From positions 4,464,001 through 4,528,000 of the forward strand of contig OZ176056.1 of assembly GCA_964247055.1 (NCBI GenBank): 64,000 nt of DNA, in the 5' to 3' direction. The position numbers were made by a program, and so were the translations under genes. Below, piece after piece: positions 1 to 13,700 of the stretch; position 1 is the first letter of the stretch; each line of letters begins with the position of its first letter. Source of the stretch: Paragordius varius (taxonomy: Eukaryota > Nematomorpha). The notes beneath the pieces are model-generated. The model was not told the DNA's origin. It saw only the letters and a list, made by a program, of their open reading frames with translations, and searched no databases.

Positions 1-75
1 ATTGCACAATAATATAATTTTAAATTATAATTTTTTTGAAGATCCGATCCGTATGAAATAATAATAATAAAATAC

Positions 76-96
76 CGATTCTCAGGACATCGAGAG
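76..96 (-). CDS. Micro-exon e2 (21 nt), unit 0
   Basis: Reads LDVLRI between acceptor ACAG and donor GTATTT. Copies at 15933, 39614 and 62905 keep 21 nt and the LD-x-x-RI pattern. It is the last exon seen before the window edge. Confidence 0.6.
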
Positions 97-628
97 CTGT
101 TGTTTGAACAATATAGAGATGAAAGATAGCACAATTGAGAAAATTATGCATTTTAAAATAATGTAATTTATTTAAAACTTAGGCATGAATTCTATATTAT
201 TAAATTAAATTAAATACGATTTTTAATTTTCGAATTTTATTTAATGCGCAGCATTCAGGTTTAATGTTGAAGTTACAGATATAAATATTTTTAACATAAT
301 TGGGGAATATGAGATTGGTTACTTGACAGCTAAAAGAGAGAAGCTAAGTCTTACTGCTTATGAATTTGAATTTCACAATGGGAAAAAATTTTGAATCAAC
401 TAAAAAAAGCGATGAAATTAACCAATAAAATTTGTTTTATTAGCAGTTTTAAAAATATTTTTAGCACATCAAATTTATTTTTTTAAATCTGGGTGACTGG
501 TTGTTTTATTCACGGGTGAATTTTAAAAACCAACTATAGTCGTAAGATTAAAAAAAATAAAAGAATGATACATGTAATCATAGCTTCGGAAGCTAAATTG
601 ACAACAGAATTAATTACTTTAGGGTTAC

Positions 629-646
629 CTAATTGTTCACTGCGTG
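629..646 (-). CDS. Micro-exon e1 (18 nt), unit 0
   Basis: Reads RSEQL, donor GTAACC. The acceptor is TATATAG at the end of a (TA)n tract. The identical 18 nt occurs at 16316, 40033 and 63286. Confidence 0.62.
   Translation of the reverse strand, partial: HAVNN

Positions 647-679
<33 letters not shown>
646..679. repeat. (TA)n microsatellite abutting e1
   Basis: Pure TA run directly upstream (in transcription) of the e1 acceptor. The same arrangement is seen at the three other e1 copies. Confidence 0.9.
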
Positions 680-681
<2 letters not shown>

Positions 682-1141
682 AAATATTTTTTATAAAAAG
701 GAGGATATAAAATCAATTTTTACCTGCCAGAAAAAGGAAAATTTTCAATATTTTTTTATTTTCAATGGTTATTTTGAGCATATTCTTTTGGTTTTGTAAA
801 AATTTTATGCCAAAATTTTGAACACTATCATATTTTTTATTATATTAAACTTATTTATTTAAGGAATTTGGTAAACAAGAAGGAAAGGGCGGGTGATAAC
901 GCATTATTACAAAAAATTGGTTCAATGAGATATAAATTTAATAATTTATCTTTTCGTAGATAAATTATTGAAATATATAACCTAAAATTAATTAACAAAA
1001 GAATCACTTAATACTTTGCTCGTTTTCATGTTGTACGGACATATCATCATTTGTGGTTTCGCCTATTCATTTTGATTTAATTTAAAATAAATTGAAAATA
1101 TATGTTACAAGTTAAGTTAACAAATACGGAAATTGATTTAC

Positions 1142-1213
1142 CATCGCTTTCGCCATCCTGAGCGGGTCTATTTTCTTGGGGATCTTGTTCATTGACAGGT
1201 TCATTCTCTTCAA
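1142..1213 (-). CDS. Acidic exon e31 (72 nt), unit 1
   Basis: Starts EENEPVNEQDP and ends QDGESD; acceptor TGTAAG, donor GTAAAT. Homologous to the 66-nt e31 at 17110 and 41609 (shared PVN, EENR and ES motifs), two codons longer. Confidence 0.72.
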
Positions 1214-3146
1214 CTTACAGTAAAAATAAAAATTTTTATAGACAAAATATTAAAAGAGGAATATTTATTTATAAAATGATAACCATGTTTTTTTAAAAAA
1301 GCCTTGATTTTTATAAATATAAGCTATCTGCTGTTGCCAAACAAGGAATATATATATACTGTGAAAAAGAGGGTTGATTTTTTAACAAAAATTTTCTTCA
1401 TGAGATAGCTTATGACCAGCGAATTAATTTGCGGCAATAATTTTAGATTGTTGACGACCTAGTTTTGAAATATTAAAATCGAAATCGGGCAAAAAGTGAA
1501 AATTAAGGATAAATACTTCAAAAACAATGATAAAAGTTGAGATATTATTGTTCAATTTCATTATAGGAGATATTTTCAATATATAAATAGCCTAAAATCA
1601 TATGGATAGGTCTATAAAATCTCAGCTTAAAAGATGGCATTTTTCTTTTAACATACTTAAAGACAAAATTTTTTTATGAAACTATATTAAAATATTTTTT
1701 TTATTTATTTATTAGCTAAACTCACTATTAAAATCTTAAATATTATTATTAGTAAAAAAAACTTCTATATAAAATTAAAACCAAAAAATATTGTTTTTTA
1801 TTTAACTTTTTTCATCTGGTTTATGAGTGTATAAAAGATTTATACTGTTTTATTTTGGAATCTTACATGAGTGGGTATTAGAAACTTTATAATTTATGTA
1901 AAATAGGTTTAAAAGTAGTGGAATCAAAAAATACTTACTAATCCGTGTAAAAAGTTTGTTTTAATACAAATAAATATTTTGCTGGGATATGTACGGATTT
2001 TTGGTTGACTTTACATTACTTGTAAATTTTATTTTGTATTAATTTATAAAATTTATAATTTCCCCTCATGTTTCCAAAAAACATTAAATTTTTATACCCT
2101 CATAAAACAGAAAAAAATGATAAACAAAAATTAAGTGATTCTGATTAATTCCGATAACGAACGATACTCTAACCTGCTTACTAGAACGTTGACGTCTTTC
2201 GCCAGAGAAGCTTCATAGAGGGAAAAGCGACGATATCAGTCGCACGAGATTGACCAATAACAGGTCGGCTGCACGAGCATCCTGATATATAAGTTTTTTT
2301 TACTGAAAATAGGATTTTATTAGGTAGTTTAGAGAGTGAATAATAAAACAAAAATTATTTATAGTTTCATAAAAAAATTTTGTCTTTTAAGTATGTTAAA
2401 AGAAAAATGCCATCGAGATTTTATAGACCTATCCATATGAATTTAGGCTATATTTATATATTGAAAAAATCTCTTATAATGAAAACCATAATATCTCAAC
2501 TTTTATTATTGTTTTTAAGTATTTATCCTTAAATCTCACTTTTTGCCCGATTTCGATTTTTCATTAATATTTCAAAAACTAGGTCGTCAATGTAAAATTT
2601 TTTTTGCGACAAATGAATACGCTAGTCATAAGCTATCTCATGAAAAAAAATATTTTGTTAAAATTTTTTTGCACCCAGTGTATAGATACAATGATGCTCA
2701 ATTAAATAAATTGTAATGGAATAAAATTTGGGGAAAATTAAGGATTAAAAAGTATGATTGACTATTTTTTAAAAAGTTTGTCTTTTAGTTTTTTCATTTG
2801 GATTGTATAATTTCAATTTTTACTGTTATATTTAATGGAATTAAAAACATTGCATAGAGAAATTATTAAATATAGTAAAGAGAGATTATGGATATAATCC
2901 TGTAATTTTAGGCTTTTTACAATATAATCTACTTATCTATGGCAGTAAATTAATTAATTTAAGTTTCTTAAAATAGCCGTAACTTTAAGGTGTAATATTT
3001 AAATATGCGTAAAAAAGCACTAGTACCACATATTATCCGCTAATCAAATTCTAATATCTTACATGATTTAAAATATCCAAATTGGATAATTGATTTAATA
3101 AAATTCTTAGAAGCTATTTTATCAATTTTAGGATAAACTTGATAAT

Positions 3147-3181
<35 letters not shown>

Positions 3182-6100
3182 TAGTAGTTTTGTTTGAAAA
3201 CATCCGTTAGTTGGCTGGTAAAGGCAAGTGTCAGAAAATATTTACATAGTTTTTACAGCACTTATATTATTGGCTCATTTTAATAATTAATCTGATCTAT
3301 CAATAACATAAAATAACATTCTATCATTAATATACATTTCATAAATTAAGAGCAATCTCTACTTTAAAGCGAACATTAAATTAAAAACTTTACTTTGGTC
3401 CTCGGACCGAGTCCCATCAGAAATAACATCTTCATCATGGTTTTCCTCTAATCGCGAAAATAAAAATAATTATCCATTTTAGTTTTAATCTGAAACTCAA
3501 TTTTTATAGATTTATTTTTTTGAAGTTGAAGGTTCGTTAGAATTTTCAAAAAATTAAAATGTGGTTAAGATAGAAATTATTAATAATTACAAAGATATTA
3601 CAGTATGTGTAAAAATAAGTACAAGTTTTTATTTAATACTGTAGATAACATATACACCAAAAAACATCCTTGGTGGCTATCAAATGTGAAATAGTAACCA
3701 TACTTCCTTTTTCTTTATAAGCTATCTGGCAATAACTTTAAAAACGAGCTATCCATACTTAAACCGATAAACGAGGTGAAAATTTTTATTTTAAAAAACT
3801 TATTAATTCACAATTTTATGACTGGCTTACGACCAAGCAAGGCCAGTAAAGAAAACAATCGAGTTATATCATTTCTTTTATCTTCAATACTACATGATAG
3901 GTTTTTCAGGAAGTAAGCTTATTAGTGCGATTCATTCACTGAGAAAATATTAAAATAGGGCTTCAAACAGGGTTGAAAGTGGAACCCTATGTTCCAGGAC
4001 GGTAATCGGAACTGGTTTCTTACAGTTTCATTTTGGGTTCTGGACTTTTTATTTAATGATTTTTATACAACATTGTAATTATAATAATTTATAAACCAAA
4101 CAACAGTAGTAAATCAATTATCAAAAAAAATTAAAGTGGCCAAAGTACAAAGTGTAATAAATGATTAATATTAACTATCTCATTGAAAAAAATCTCGATA
4201 TAACTATACAAAAATGATTGTTTCAAACAAATGGGTGGTCAGAATACTGCTTACATCTGAAAATATATTTAGCGTGAAAAAGTTTCATTCTATGTTGTAA
4301 GCCGTATGTACCTCTAATACCTAACATGATTAAATTCTAATATTTTTGCAAAATCTGTGGTTAAAAAAGTAAATTTGAGGTCTTCATACGGTCCGTGCGC
4401 GGCGGAATGATATATAGTGGGGCTCATATTTTTCGTTATGCGGACGCTATAGTTTATGGTTTTTTTCCAGGTTTATTTCATTAGGTACGAGTAAATGTTT
4501 TTAATGTATAGATTGAAAAAAACCACGTAATTATGTCTGGATTTCTAATAAACTGTTAATATTCAGAAGTTAATATTCAACATGGTATTTTCATTTCGGA
4601 TTACAATAAAAATGTCATCATATGATCAACGATTATTAACAACTAATATAAACAACAAATTTAAAATTTATGGTGTTCATTTGATAGGAAACTAGAAAAA
4701 ATGTTATAATACAACGTATAAGAATAGATTCCACTTATTAAAAATAAAATCATAAAAACACTTTTTGGAGGTGGAACCGAAAGCGAGCTGGTTTCTAAAC
4801 GGTTGGATATGTTAAAATCTCAGGACAAGGGTTCAGATTCCTATTCAAAGCACCTCTATTTAAAGGCATAAAAATGAAACAATTTATTTTATTTTTTATT
4901 GTCTTAATGGGCGTTTTTAGTAGGATCGTTTCGTAAACAAACATTTTATGAAAATAATACTATGTACCTTGATCTAAATTTTCCTGATTTTCTTGCCCAA
5001 TTAGATCCCTTTCATTATTTTCAGCTAAAATTATTTAAAAATTTTATGAATTATATTACTCGATTCTGGCATTGGGGTCGCAGAATCAACGTTTTCTGAT
5101 GTAACATCCTCTAGTGAAAGATTATAACAGTAATCAAAATTAAAAATTGGTATTAAATACATGAATTATTTTAATAAAATTTTATATGTAAAAAGAATCC
5201 TTAATTACAAAATATTTGGTTTAGTAACATAAAATATAAAAAAACTTAAAACTTATCGAAAAAATTCATTCAAATAATTAATTGTGTCGATATTTTGGTA
5301 TTTCGTATTATCTATCTTACTTTAATTACCTTGTCCTTCATGTAAATCATCTGTTTGTGTGGCTACATTTTTATTTATTCATATAAAAATTATACTATAA
5401 TCAGCTAAAAATTATTAATAACTTAAAACCAAATGCAATAATTTTTTATTTTGTGTAAAACATAATCTTCCTATGATATCATAATTATATTAAAATGATA
5501 AATGAAATCCATAAAAAAAGAATTCGAACAAAAACTCAAAAGTTACATTGAGATTGGGTATTTTGGGCGTTCGTATTTATTCCAGAAGGTCCCGCAACTC
5601 CAACCAATTGTGTTGAAGGACTTGAACCGATTCCTCCTACAATAATTCCTACATATGATATAATCGTTTTTCGTTAAACATATAATTTGATTGATTTAAT
5701 TTGGATATGTTGCTAAAAAATTTATATACCACCGATCGTTGCTATATAATTATAATTTATATATTTTACGAAATGAAATGTACATATTACAGTATGAATG
5801 AATATAAATTGATAGTTTTTCATTAAATATTGCCAGATAACAGTGAAATACGAAAAAAATAACTATAAGCCAACAATACTGCCCTTTTCTCTATATGTAT
5901 ATTCAGGCAATTATTGAAAAACTAGGTTTGTATACTTAATAAAATTTTAATTAAAAATGAAGGCTTTTAACCAAACAGTAATATTTTCGAAAATATTTTG
6001 TGGCAAAATTTTTATTTTTATTTGATTAAATATTGAAAACCTGACAGTGGTAAAAGTCCAATCGGTACTATAGCATGGTCAAAACTGCTGCCTAAAAAAT

Positions 6101-7713
6101 AGATTATAAATTTGCAATAAGTTATAACGAATATATTTCCGAATAAAAACTCTGGTTAATTTTGCCACAAACGGGTCGTAAATGTTTATTAATCATTTAT
6201 CATTCGACACTAAAATCTTCTGCATTATATCTGAAAAAACCTGCAATATATGATCCTTTAATACTATTTAATTAAGGAAAAACTTTGCTCGTTTTTAAGT
6301 TATTAGTCGATGTTGAGATTCAAAATGGCGCCAAACTATATTATCACGATTTTCGGTCACTTAAATCTAAAAAAGGAGTTGTTTTTTGATCGATTGTGTT
6401 GAAAAACAATTTAAATTATATCTGTTGGAGGTTAAAAACACCTCTTTGGTGAAATTACTTAAAAATGTTTTTAAAAAACAAAGTTGTCTAAATAACAACT
6501 TTATTTACATTTTGTTCAACGCGGTACTTTAACAATTCAAGTTGGTCTTACATGCAATAGATTATTATATCCAAAAATGATATGTTTTTAAGGACCACCT
6601 TGCAATGTTCATTCAAGGACCATTGGAAGCTTTTTTAAGGTATTGTATAGATTTTAGAATAAGTGTAATATTTTATTATTAATTTCGTCGTTAAAATCTT
6701 ATATTTTTGTTGATATAACAAAAAAAATTTATTGTACGCATTTTTCTCTCCACTATAGTCTTTATATTTTACGACCTAATGTGCGGTAAAAATGTAATTT
6801 ATTTTAACCACATTTTCATTTTGATATTGATTGTACTGAGGCGTTTTTAGTATCGAATGATAAATGCTCCATAAAGATTTTTTGAGTGCACACTGAATTA
6901 AAATTTATACAAGGGTTTGGAATGAGATTTTTAAAAATATTCAAAAAATGGTTTAAATTGTTTTTGGAAGCGAAACCATGGTTTTTCAAATTTGTATTTG
7001 CGTGTTGACCATATTTATTTACTATTAATTTTTTAAAACATTTAATTGGAAAATCATATTATATCTTTTAGCTTATTCAGCGCATGATAATTTTTTGTGG
7101 CTATCTTATATGTTTATGATAGGCCCATTCAGATTTATAATATAGTAGATTATTTACAAACTAAAAAATAATACGGAAAAATTAAAATCAATCATTTTAT
7201 TAAAACCGGAAACTATGGAACCGAAGTCAATAAAGAAATCCTTGAAACCCATTTTTAGGTAAAAAATGTGTGAAATTAAACAGATCCAAAATCCCCGATT
7301 TATATATATTTTTTGACCAAAAACCGTGATGCTATTAATAAAATATAAATTTTAATAAAAATTCTACCAGGTTTCTTATTATTATTGGAATTTGGAATAG
7401 AAGGATCTAAAGATCCATTGCTTTTCAAATAATTTGTTGGATTATTTTCTAATTTACAAAAAATATATTAGTTTTGTTAAACAAATAAAAACTATAAAAA
7501 ATAATTGAGACACAGGCAAATGACATCAGAAAAAAAAACACTGTGAAATATTTTATGAATAATAAACTATTAATTATTTGAGGCTTAAAAATTTCGTGAT
7601 ATTGATAATTTTATAAAAACTAAAAAGTTTAATTTCAAGTATTATTTGTTTTACTTATCTTAGCTGTTTGTTCATAGCTGATACATGAGGTTATTCAGTC
7701 AATCGTTGACCCC

Positions 7714-7744
<31 letters not shown>

Positions 7745-10700
7745 TTCTTATTCATGGATTTTAGATTTATATTTCACTATTTTTAGTAAACATACAAATT
7801 GTAAAACTGAGATTTCATATTCCCATATTATTTTAGATATTATAAAAAACCGAAAAATTATTACTAAAAAATTTTAATATTCGATAATTATTAACCCAAT
7901 GATTATCAACTGTCATGTGCTTGATGTGACATCTTTCTCTTGGGAAAAGACAACTAAATTATATTCAAAGATGTTGTCAAGAAACAGTCAAAACGAAAGC
8001 AAATTTTTTTGTAACCATACTATTACAGTAAAAATTGAAATTATACGGTCAAAACGTAAATATTAAGAAACGAATATTTTTTTCTAAAAGACAACCATAC
8101 TTTTTATAACATGATTTGATTGAATGTACATTGTTAAAAACTGTAAAGTATGAAATAGTGAGATATATAAAGAACAATTAATTAGATTTTTTACAGTTGT
8201 AATAATATGATTTTTATGAGAAATTAAGGTCTTAAAAAGTATGAATGTCTTTTGAAAAAGAATTTTTTATATTTTTACCTTTTGTTCGTATAATTTCAAT
8301 TTATACTACTGTATTAAGCGTTGATTTAATAAGCCATTTATAAATTAATTACATTAAATTAGTTTTTTAACAATTCACATCGCTAATTCCTAATATTAAA
8401 ACCAAAACAATGAGTAGAGTATATTTTTTTAAAAAAACAAGATTTTGAAGAAATATTTGTCTTTCATGTTTTTTACTGTAATTTAGATGGAAAATAAGCT
8501 ACCTACTGTTGGAAAAAAGTCAATAGTAAATTTTATTATATTTTTAACCAAGAGGTATAAATATATATTTAAAAAAATAAGCCAATAATACGAGGACAAT
8601 CGTATTTTAGGTTAAAATTGAAATTATACGGACCAAACATAAAAATATAAGGACAGATGTTTTTTCTTGCAAATAAAGACAACTACCATATTTTTACAAC
8701 TTTTATTTTTTAAATATAACCTATCTTTTTGGGTCGCAAAATATCAAATAGTAACTAATATAAATTGGTAACATTCTCATTTATATTCACAGAATGAATT
8801 ATAATTTTATAGTTTATGCCAAAAATAACTAGATATAAAAAATATTTTTACGTTTTGTCCATATTGTGTGTCAATTTTTACTGTATTTTTATTGATTTAT
8901 ATTTAGTTAAACTTGTGGGTTTTCTGCAAACATTTTGGTATTGCTATTGATTCTAGCACTGATATCATTCAACACCTCAATGGCTCCTTGTAAGAATTTT
9001 AAACGACAAAATAATCAACGAGGAATATTTAAAATTTTTACCAATGAATAATACCACAAAAGGAAATTATTTTTTAGAAGTTTGGATCTGAACAGATGGC
9101 TGGCCCTCTATGATTGGATTAAACAAGTGATTTATTCCTTTTTAATATTTTATCCTTTCATTGCTTTATTCATCAGCAAAACTTGGTTTCGCGTGATGAA
9201 TCACTCAATTCAGTAATTAAAACTGTTGTGGATATAAACCATATTCGTGGCAGAGAATTCCACAGACGTAAAGTCATAAACCTTCAGAAAGATATGCACA
9301 TTTGATAATATTCTTTTTTACACCGCTGTGAGATGCCTAAGCCTTAAAAAAGTATTAATTAGATTTTTTGTTTTAAGACATGAAATTCTATTATTTGTAA
9401 AGTTTGACGAGGAAAAGTGACAAATGGTGGGTTTTATTAGTCTACCTTTGCGACATTACTTATAAACTTAGTATTTTTAATACAAGTTCCAAAAGAGCAT
9501 ATAATTAATTTGCTAATCAAATATTACCTTTTGAAGAAAAATAATAATATATGAAATTTAGATTTTAAGAATTAAGAAATATTAAAAATTGCTTAAAATT
9601 CGTTGAAAATCTTTAACATATGGATATACCAATATTAAGCAAAGTGAGCATTTTGGTTTATATCAGGCGCATATCATTAAAGAATTCTTAGATTTTAAAA
9701 ATGATTCCAATTTGGAGGCTATACTCAAGAAGAATCGTAGACAAGAAAGATATGAGTTTTGGCAAGATGTGCCAAATAATGAAAATTAAAAAAAATAGTG
9801 CTCAAGTTATCCTAACTGTTTTTCCCTCAGCTTACACGTGGGGGACGGCATGTTCAAAAATGAAGTATGTCAAGGATATATACAGAAATCGCTTAACCGA
9901 TGATCATATGCACGACGTATTAAAATTGGCCTCTCATGAGGCAAAACCAAAATTGTCAAAATTATTGGTTAATATCAAAATGAATGTTGTTATCAAAATA
10001 TTTTAATTTTTTAATCTAAATGGTGCAAAACGAGTTTTTAGCTGGATTTACATGGGATCAAAAATTCAGTTAATAAGTATAAATATGTGCATATGTGTCA
10101 AATAGCTATGGAATATTTGCCATTATAAGGTTCATGGCCCTCCAAAAAAACATATATTTTATTTGACCCGTCAAATTTTTTGGTGAGCACCACTGGATTA
10201 GTGTTTTGTTTGATTCTAACCACTATAAATTCTAATTTTTATAGTAAATAACCGTTAAAAACCGAAATTAAATAATTGTGGGTGTTTCAGAATGATTCAA
10301 ATGTTCCTTGATATTTTAATTTTAAGTACTTGCAAATTTTATTCTCTTTCTTAGAATTTAAAGGCTAAACTACTATGTTGATAAATATATTATTTATTAT
10401 TTTTATTCTAAGGATAGCATTTATTTTAATAGCAATTTATGCTTTTTATTATTTAAAATTAATATGGTAACATATAAGTAACCCATTATTTATATATGTA
10501 TTTTTGTCGATTCGGAATCGAGTTAAGATGATTTATATTTATTAAAAGAAAATATTCTTTCAAACAACCAAATATCACACTACTATATCAATCAAGATAT
10601 GATTTATTTAACAGTATATTTAAGTAAATGGTATTGCATATTGAAAAAAAATAATCACGATTCAGCTATAATGTATTATAATGTTTTTGAAATACTGTCA

Positions 10701-13700
10701 AAGTTTCTGCTAAAAGAATTTTATATATCAATTAGGAATTTACCTATCTCATCGACATCTATAGGAGAATTAATAATCCGTATGAGATTATTTTAGATTT
10801 ATCTTTATTGATAGTATTTTCTTACATTCATCCGTGTCCAGTATATCTAGAAAAATTAAAATATATACCATAAAATATAATTCGGTGTTGTCTTATATTC
10901 AACAACTGCAGTAAAAAACCTTATTTATGATAAAACTAAAACATATTCTTTTTTATCATATGTTTTTTGATTTAATAAATTTACTGTTTTGTTTTGAAAT
11001 TCGACATTAGCGGGAATTACGAAGTATATAAATTAATACAAAATAGGATATAGAGGCAGTGGAATATTAACGAAAAATTTGTGTTAATACAAACCTGTTA
11101 GCGGGATTCGTATGTTTGATATTCCACTACTTTAAAACCCTTTTTGTATAAATCTATTACTTTTTCATTCCCGCTCATGAAATGTTCCAATAATTATACA
11201 CTCATAAACCAGATGATAATAAATGAAAAAATAAAAAACATATTTTTTTGGTTTTATTCTTATATTAAGGTTTTTCTGTTTAAAATATGAAAGATTTAAA
11301 TGGTGAGTTTAACTAGTAAAAGAATATTTTTATATTTCATAAAAAAAATTTTGTGTATAAATAAAATTAAAACACATATAATCTGGGTTTATAAAAAAAC
11401 AACTATATGATTTTAGGTATTTATAAATTAATGATATAAATCTTAATATATTAAGTTTACTAATTATTAGATATCTATAATTTTCTTAGATTATGACTTT
11501 TTGTCTCGATTTTCTCTAATATTTCAAATACTAGATCGTCAACAAATAAAATATTTTGATGTGGCAAACTAATTTGTTGGTTATAGACAACTCAAGAAAA
11601 AATTTTGTCAAACCCTCTTTTTTTGCACACATATATATATAAAAAACATTATCATTAGTGCTAGAGATCTTAGAATTAATTAAGAGAGAAAAAATTAATT
11701 TTAGGTTTAAATACATTTTATAGCAAAATTATACATTTATTCTTCAACAATAAAGATTTTCTTAACCAATTAAAAAATTTTAGGATTTTAAAAGCACAAT
11801 GTATCTACCTGTTAGATATTCTATCGTTTCTAAGGAAAACAAATTAAATATAATAATTTAATTCAATAATTGGTTATGCCATTTTTAGTATTTCATTTTT
11901 TAAACATTAAATCATTATAATAGTATGAATGTTCACTCCTTATTCTTTAGCCAATAAATTATAACAAATAACCATTTGGAGGTGCTTGCTTGCCGCCATG
12001 AATCCGCTAACTCATCTTTTATAAAGCGGCAAATTTTATCCAAAATCCAGGGATCTCATACACCAAATTTAACACCATTTTTTAAAACTTCTTTTTTTGC
12101 ATGAAAAATATTTTATAAATACAATACAATCTACATGTAAAGCGATCTCTTGACAGGCGTCAGATATTACAAAACGCAATTTAGTTAATTCAAAATACCT
12201 TGTTCAGGAATCGGCTCTAGAATAATAAAAAATGTACATGGTGATGTAAGTTTTGATCCCCTTGATAAATTATTATTATTTTATCAAACTATCTAAAAAA
12301 TATAAATTAATACCATGGTTCATATCAGTAACATTAATAAAAATTCATACATATATACCGCGTAAAACATTATTGGTGTCTAAATAAATTTAAAAAATTG
12401 AGAGTAAGAATTTATAAAGCATTTCAAAATTATTACCTATTGCTAACTGTTCCATCGCTAACATTATTTTGATAATTTAAAATTATTATTCTAATACCTA
12501 AAACATCCGCTTCCATAGCTAAAATATTACATAATTATACGGCAATTATCTTACTGTCCAATATTCCTCTAACTCCTGATAAACAAAAAAGTATACTAAA
12601 AAGTATTACTGTATGCATTTTAAATGGTTGCTTATTTCACACGATAGTAGGGCGGGCAATTTACGCAACACAGTAGTGTAGTATGGAAAAAACAACGAAA
12701 TGAATGTTAAATAAACAATTATTTCCTTTCTTTTTTCATACACTACTGTGTTTTGCTAATTGCCCTACTATAGTCTGTAATAAGCAACCATTAAAATGCA
12801 TACTGTATTTACTTTCAATGTTATTCCGCAAAACTAAATTGAATTTACAAATAAAAATTAAATAATAATATAGCATAATTTTTCTAAAAAATAAAAAAAT
12901 AAAGTTATGAAAAATTTTAACAATTTTAATTAAACACACTGTGTGCAAACAAGGGGGTTAATTTATTTAACAAAAAAATTTTTTTTATGAGATAGCTTAT
13001 GACCAGCGACATTTGCCTCAAAAACTTTTATTTGTTGACGACTTTAATTTTAAAATATTGAGAGAATATTGGGCAAAAAGTGAATAATTCAATAAATAAT
13101 GATAACATTTCAGATATTATGATATCATTTTATGAGATATTTCCAAAATATAAACAGCCTAAAATCATATACTCAGGTTAAAAGATGGCGTTTTTCTTTT
13201 AACTTATTTAAAAAAAAATTTATGAAACTATATTAAAATAATTTTTTGATTATTTATTAACTCACAATTAATATCCTAACATTCATATTTTATTCAGTAA
13301 AAAACTTATATGTCAAAAAAAACCAAAAAATAATGTTTTTTATTTTTTTATTATTTTGTCATCTGGTTTATAAGTGTATAAAAAATTTATATGTTATTTG
13401 GATTCTTACATGAGTGGAATTATAAAATATGTAATTTATGAAAATAGCATTTAAAAGTATTGGAATATCAACCAACAATCCTTACAAATCCCTGTAACAA
13501 GTTTGTTTAAGACGAATTATTATTTTCGTTGGGATTCGTACGGATTGTTGGTTGATATTCCATTACTCTTAAATGCTATTTTGCATAAATGTAGTATAGA
13601 ATTCCCACTCATGCAAAATTCCAAAACAATACAGTATAAATTTTTTTACACTCATAAACCAGATGACAAAAAAATAAAAAACAATACTTTTTGTATTTTG

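Noticed and set aside
534-716. Frame of 60 codons on the minus strand
   Set aside because: Read-through of the (TA)n tract and flanking intron; only the RSEQL part, exon e1, is supported.
12437-12518. Exons e9 and e10 as translation starts, because both begin with Met
   Set aside because: Both have AG acceptors and the same phase 1 entry as their neighbours, and the upstream exons stay in frame with them.
12736-12948. Frame of 70 codons containing LRNNIESKYSMHFNGC
   Set aside because: The LRNNIE part is exon e7; the rest is read-through into the palindromic MITE and intron.
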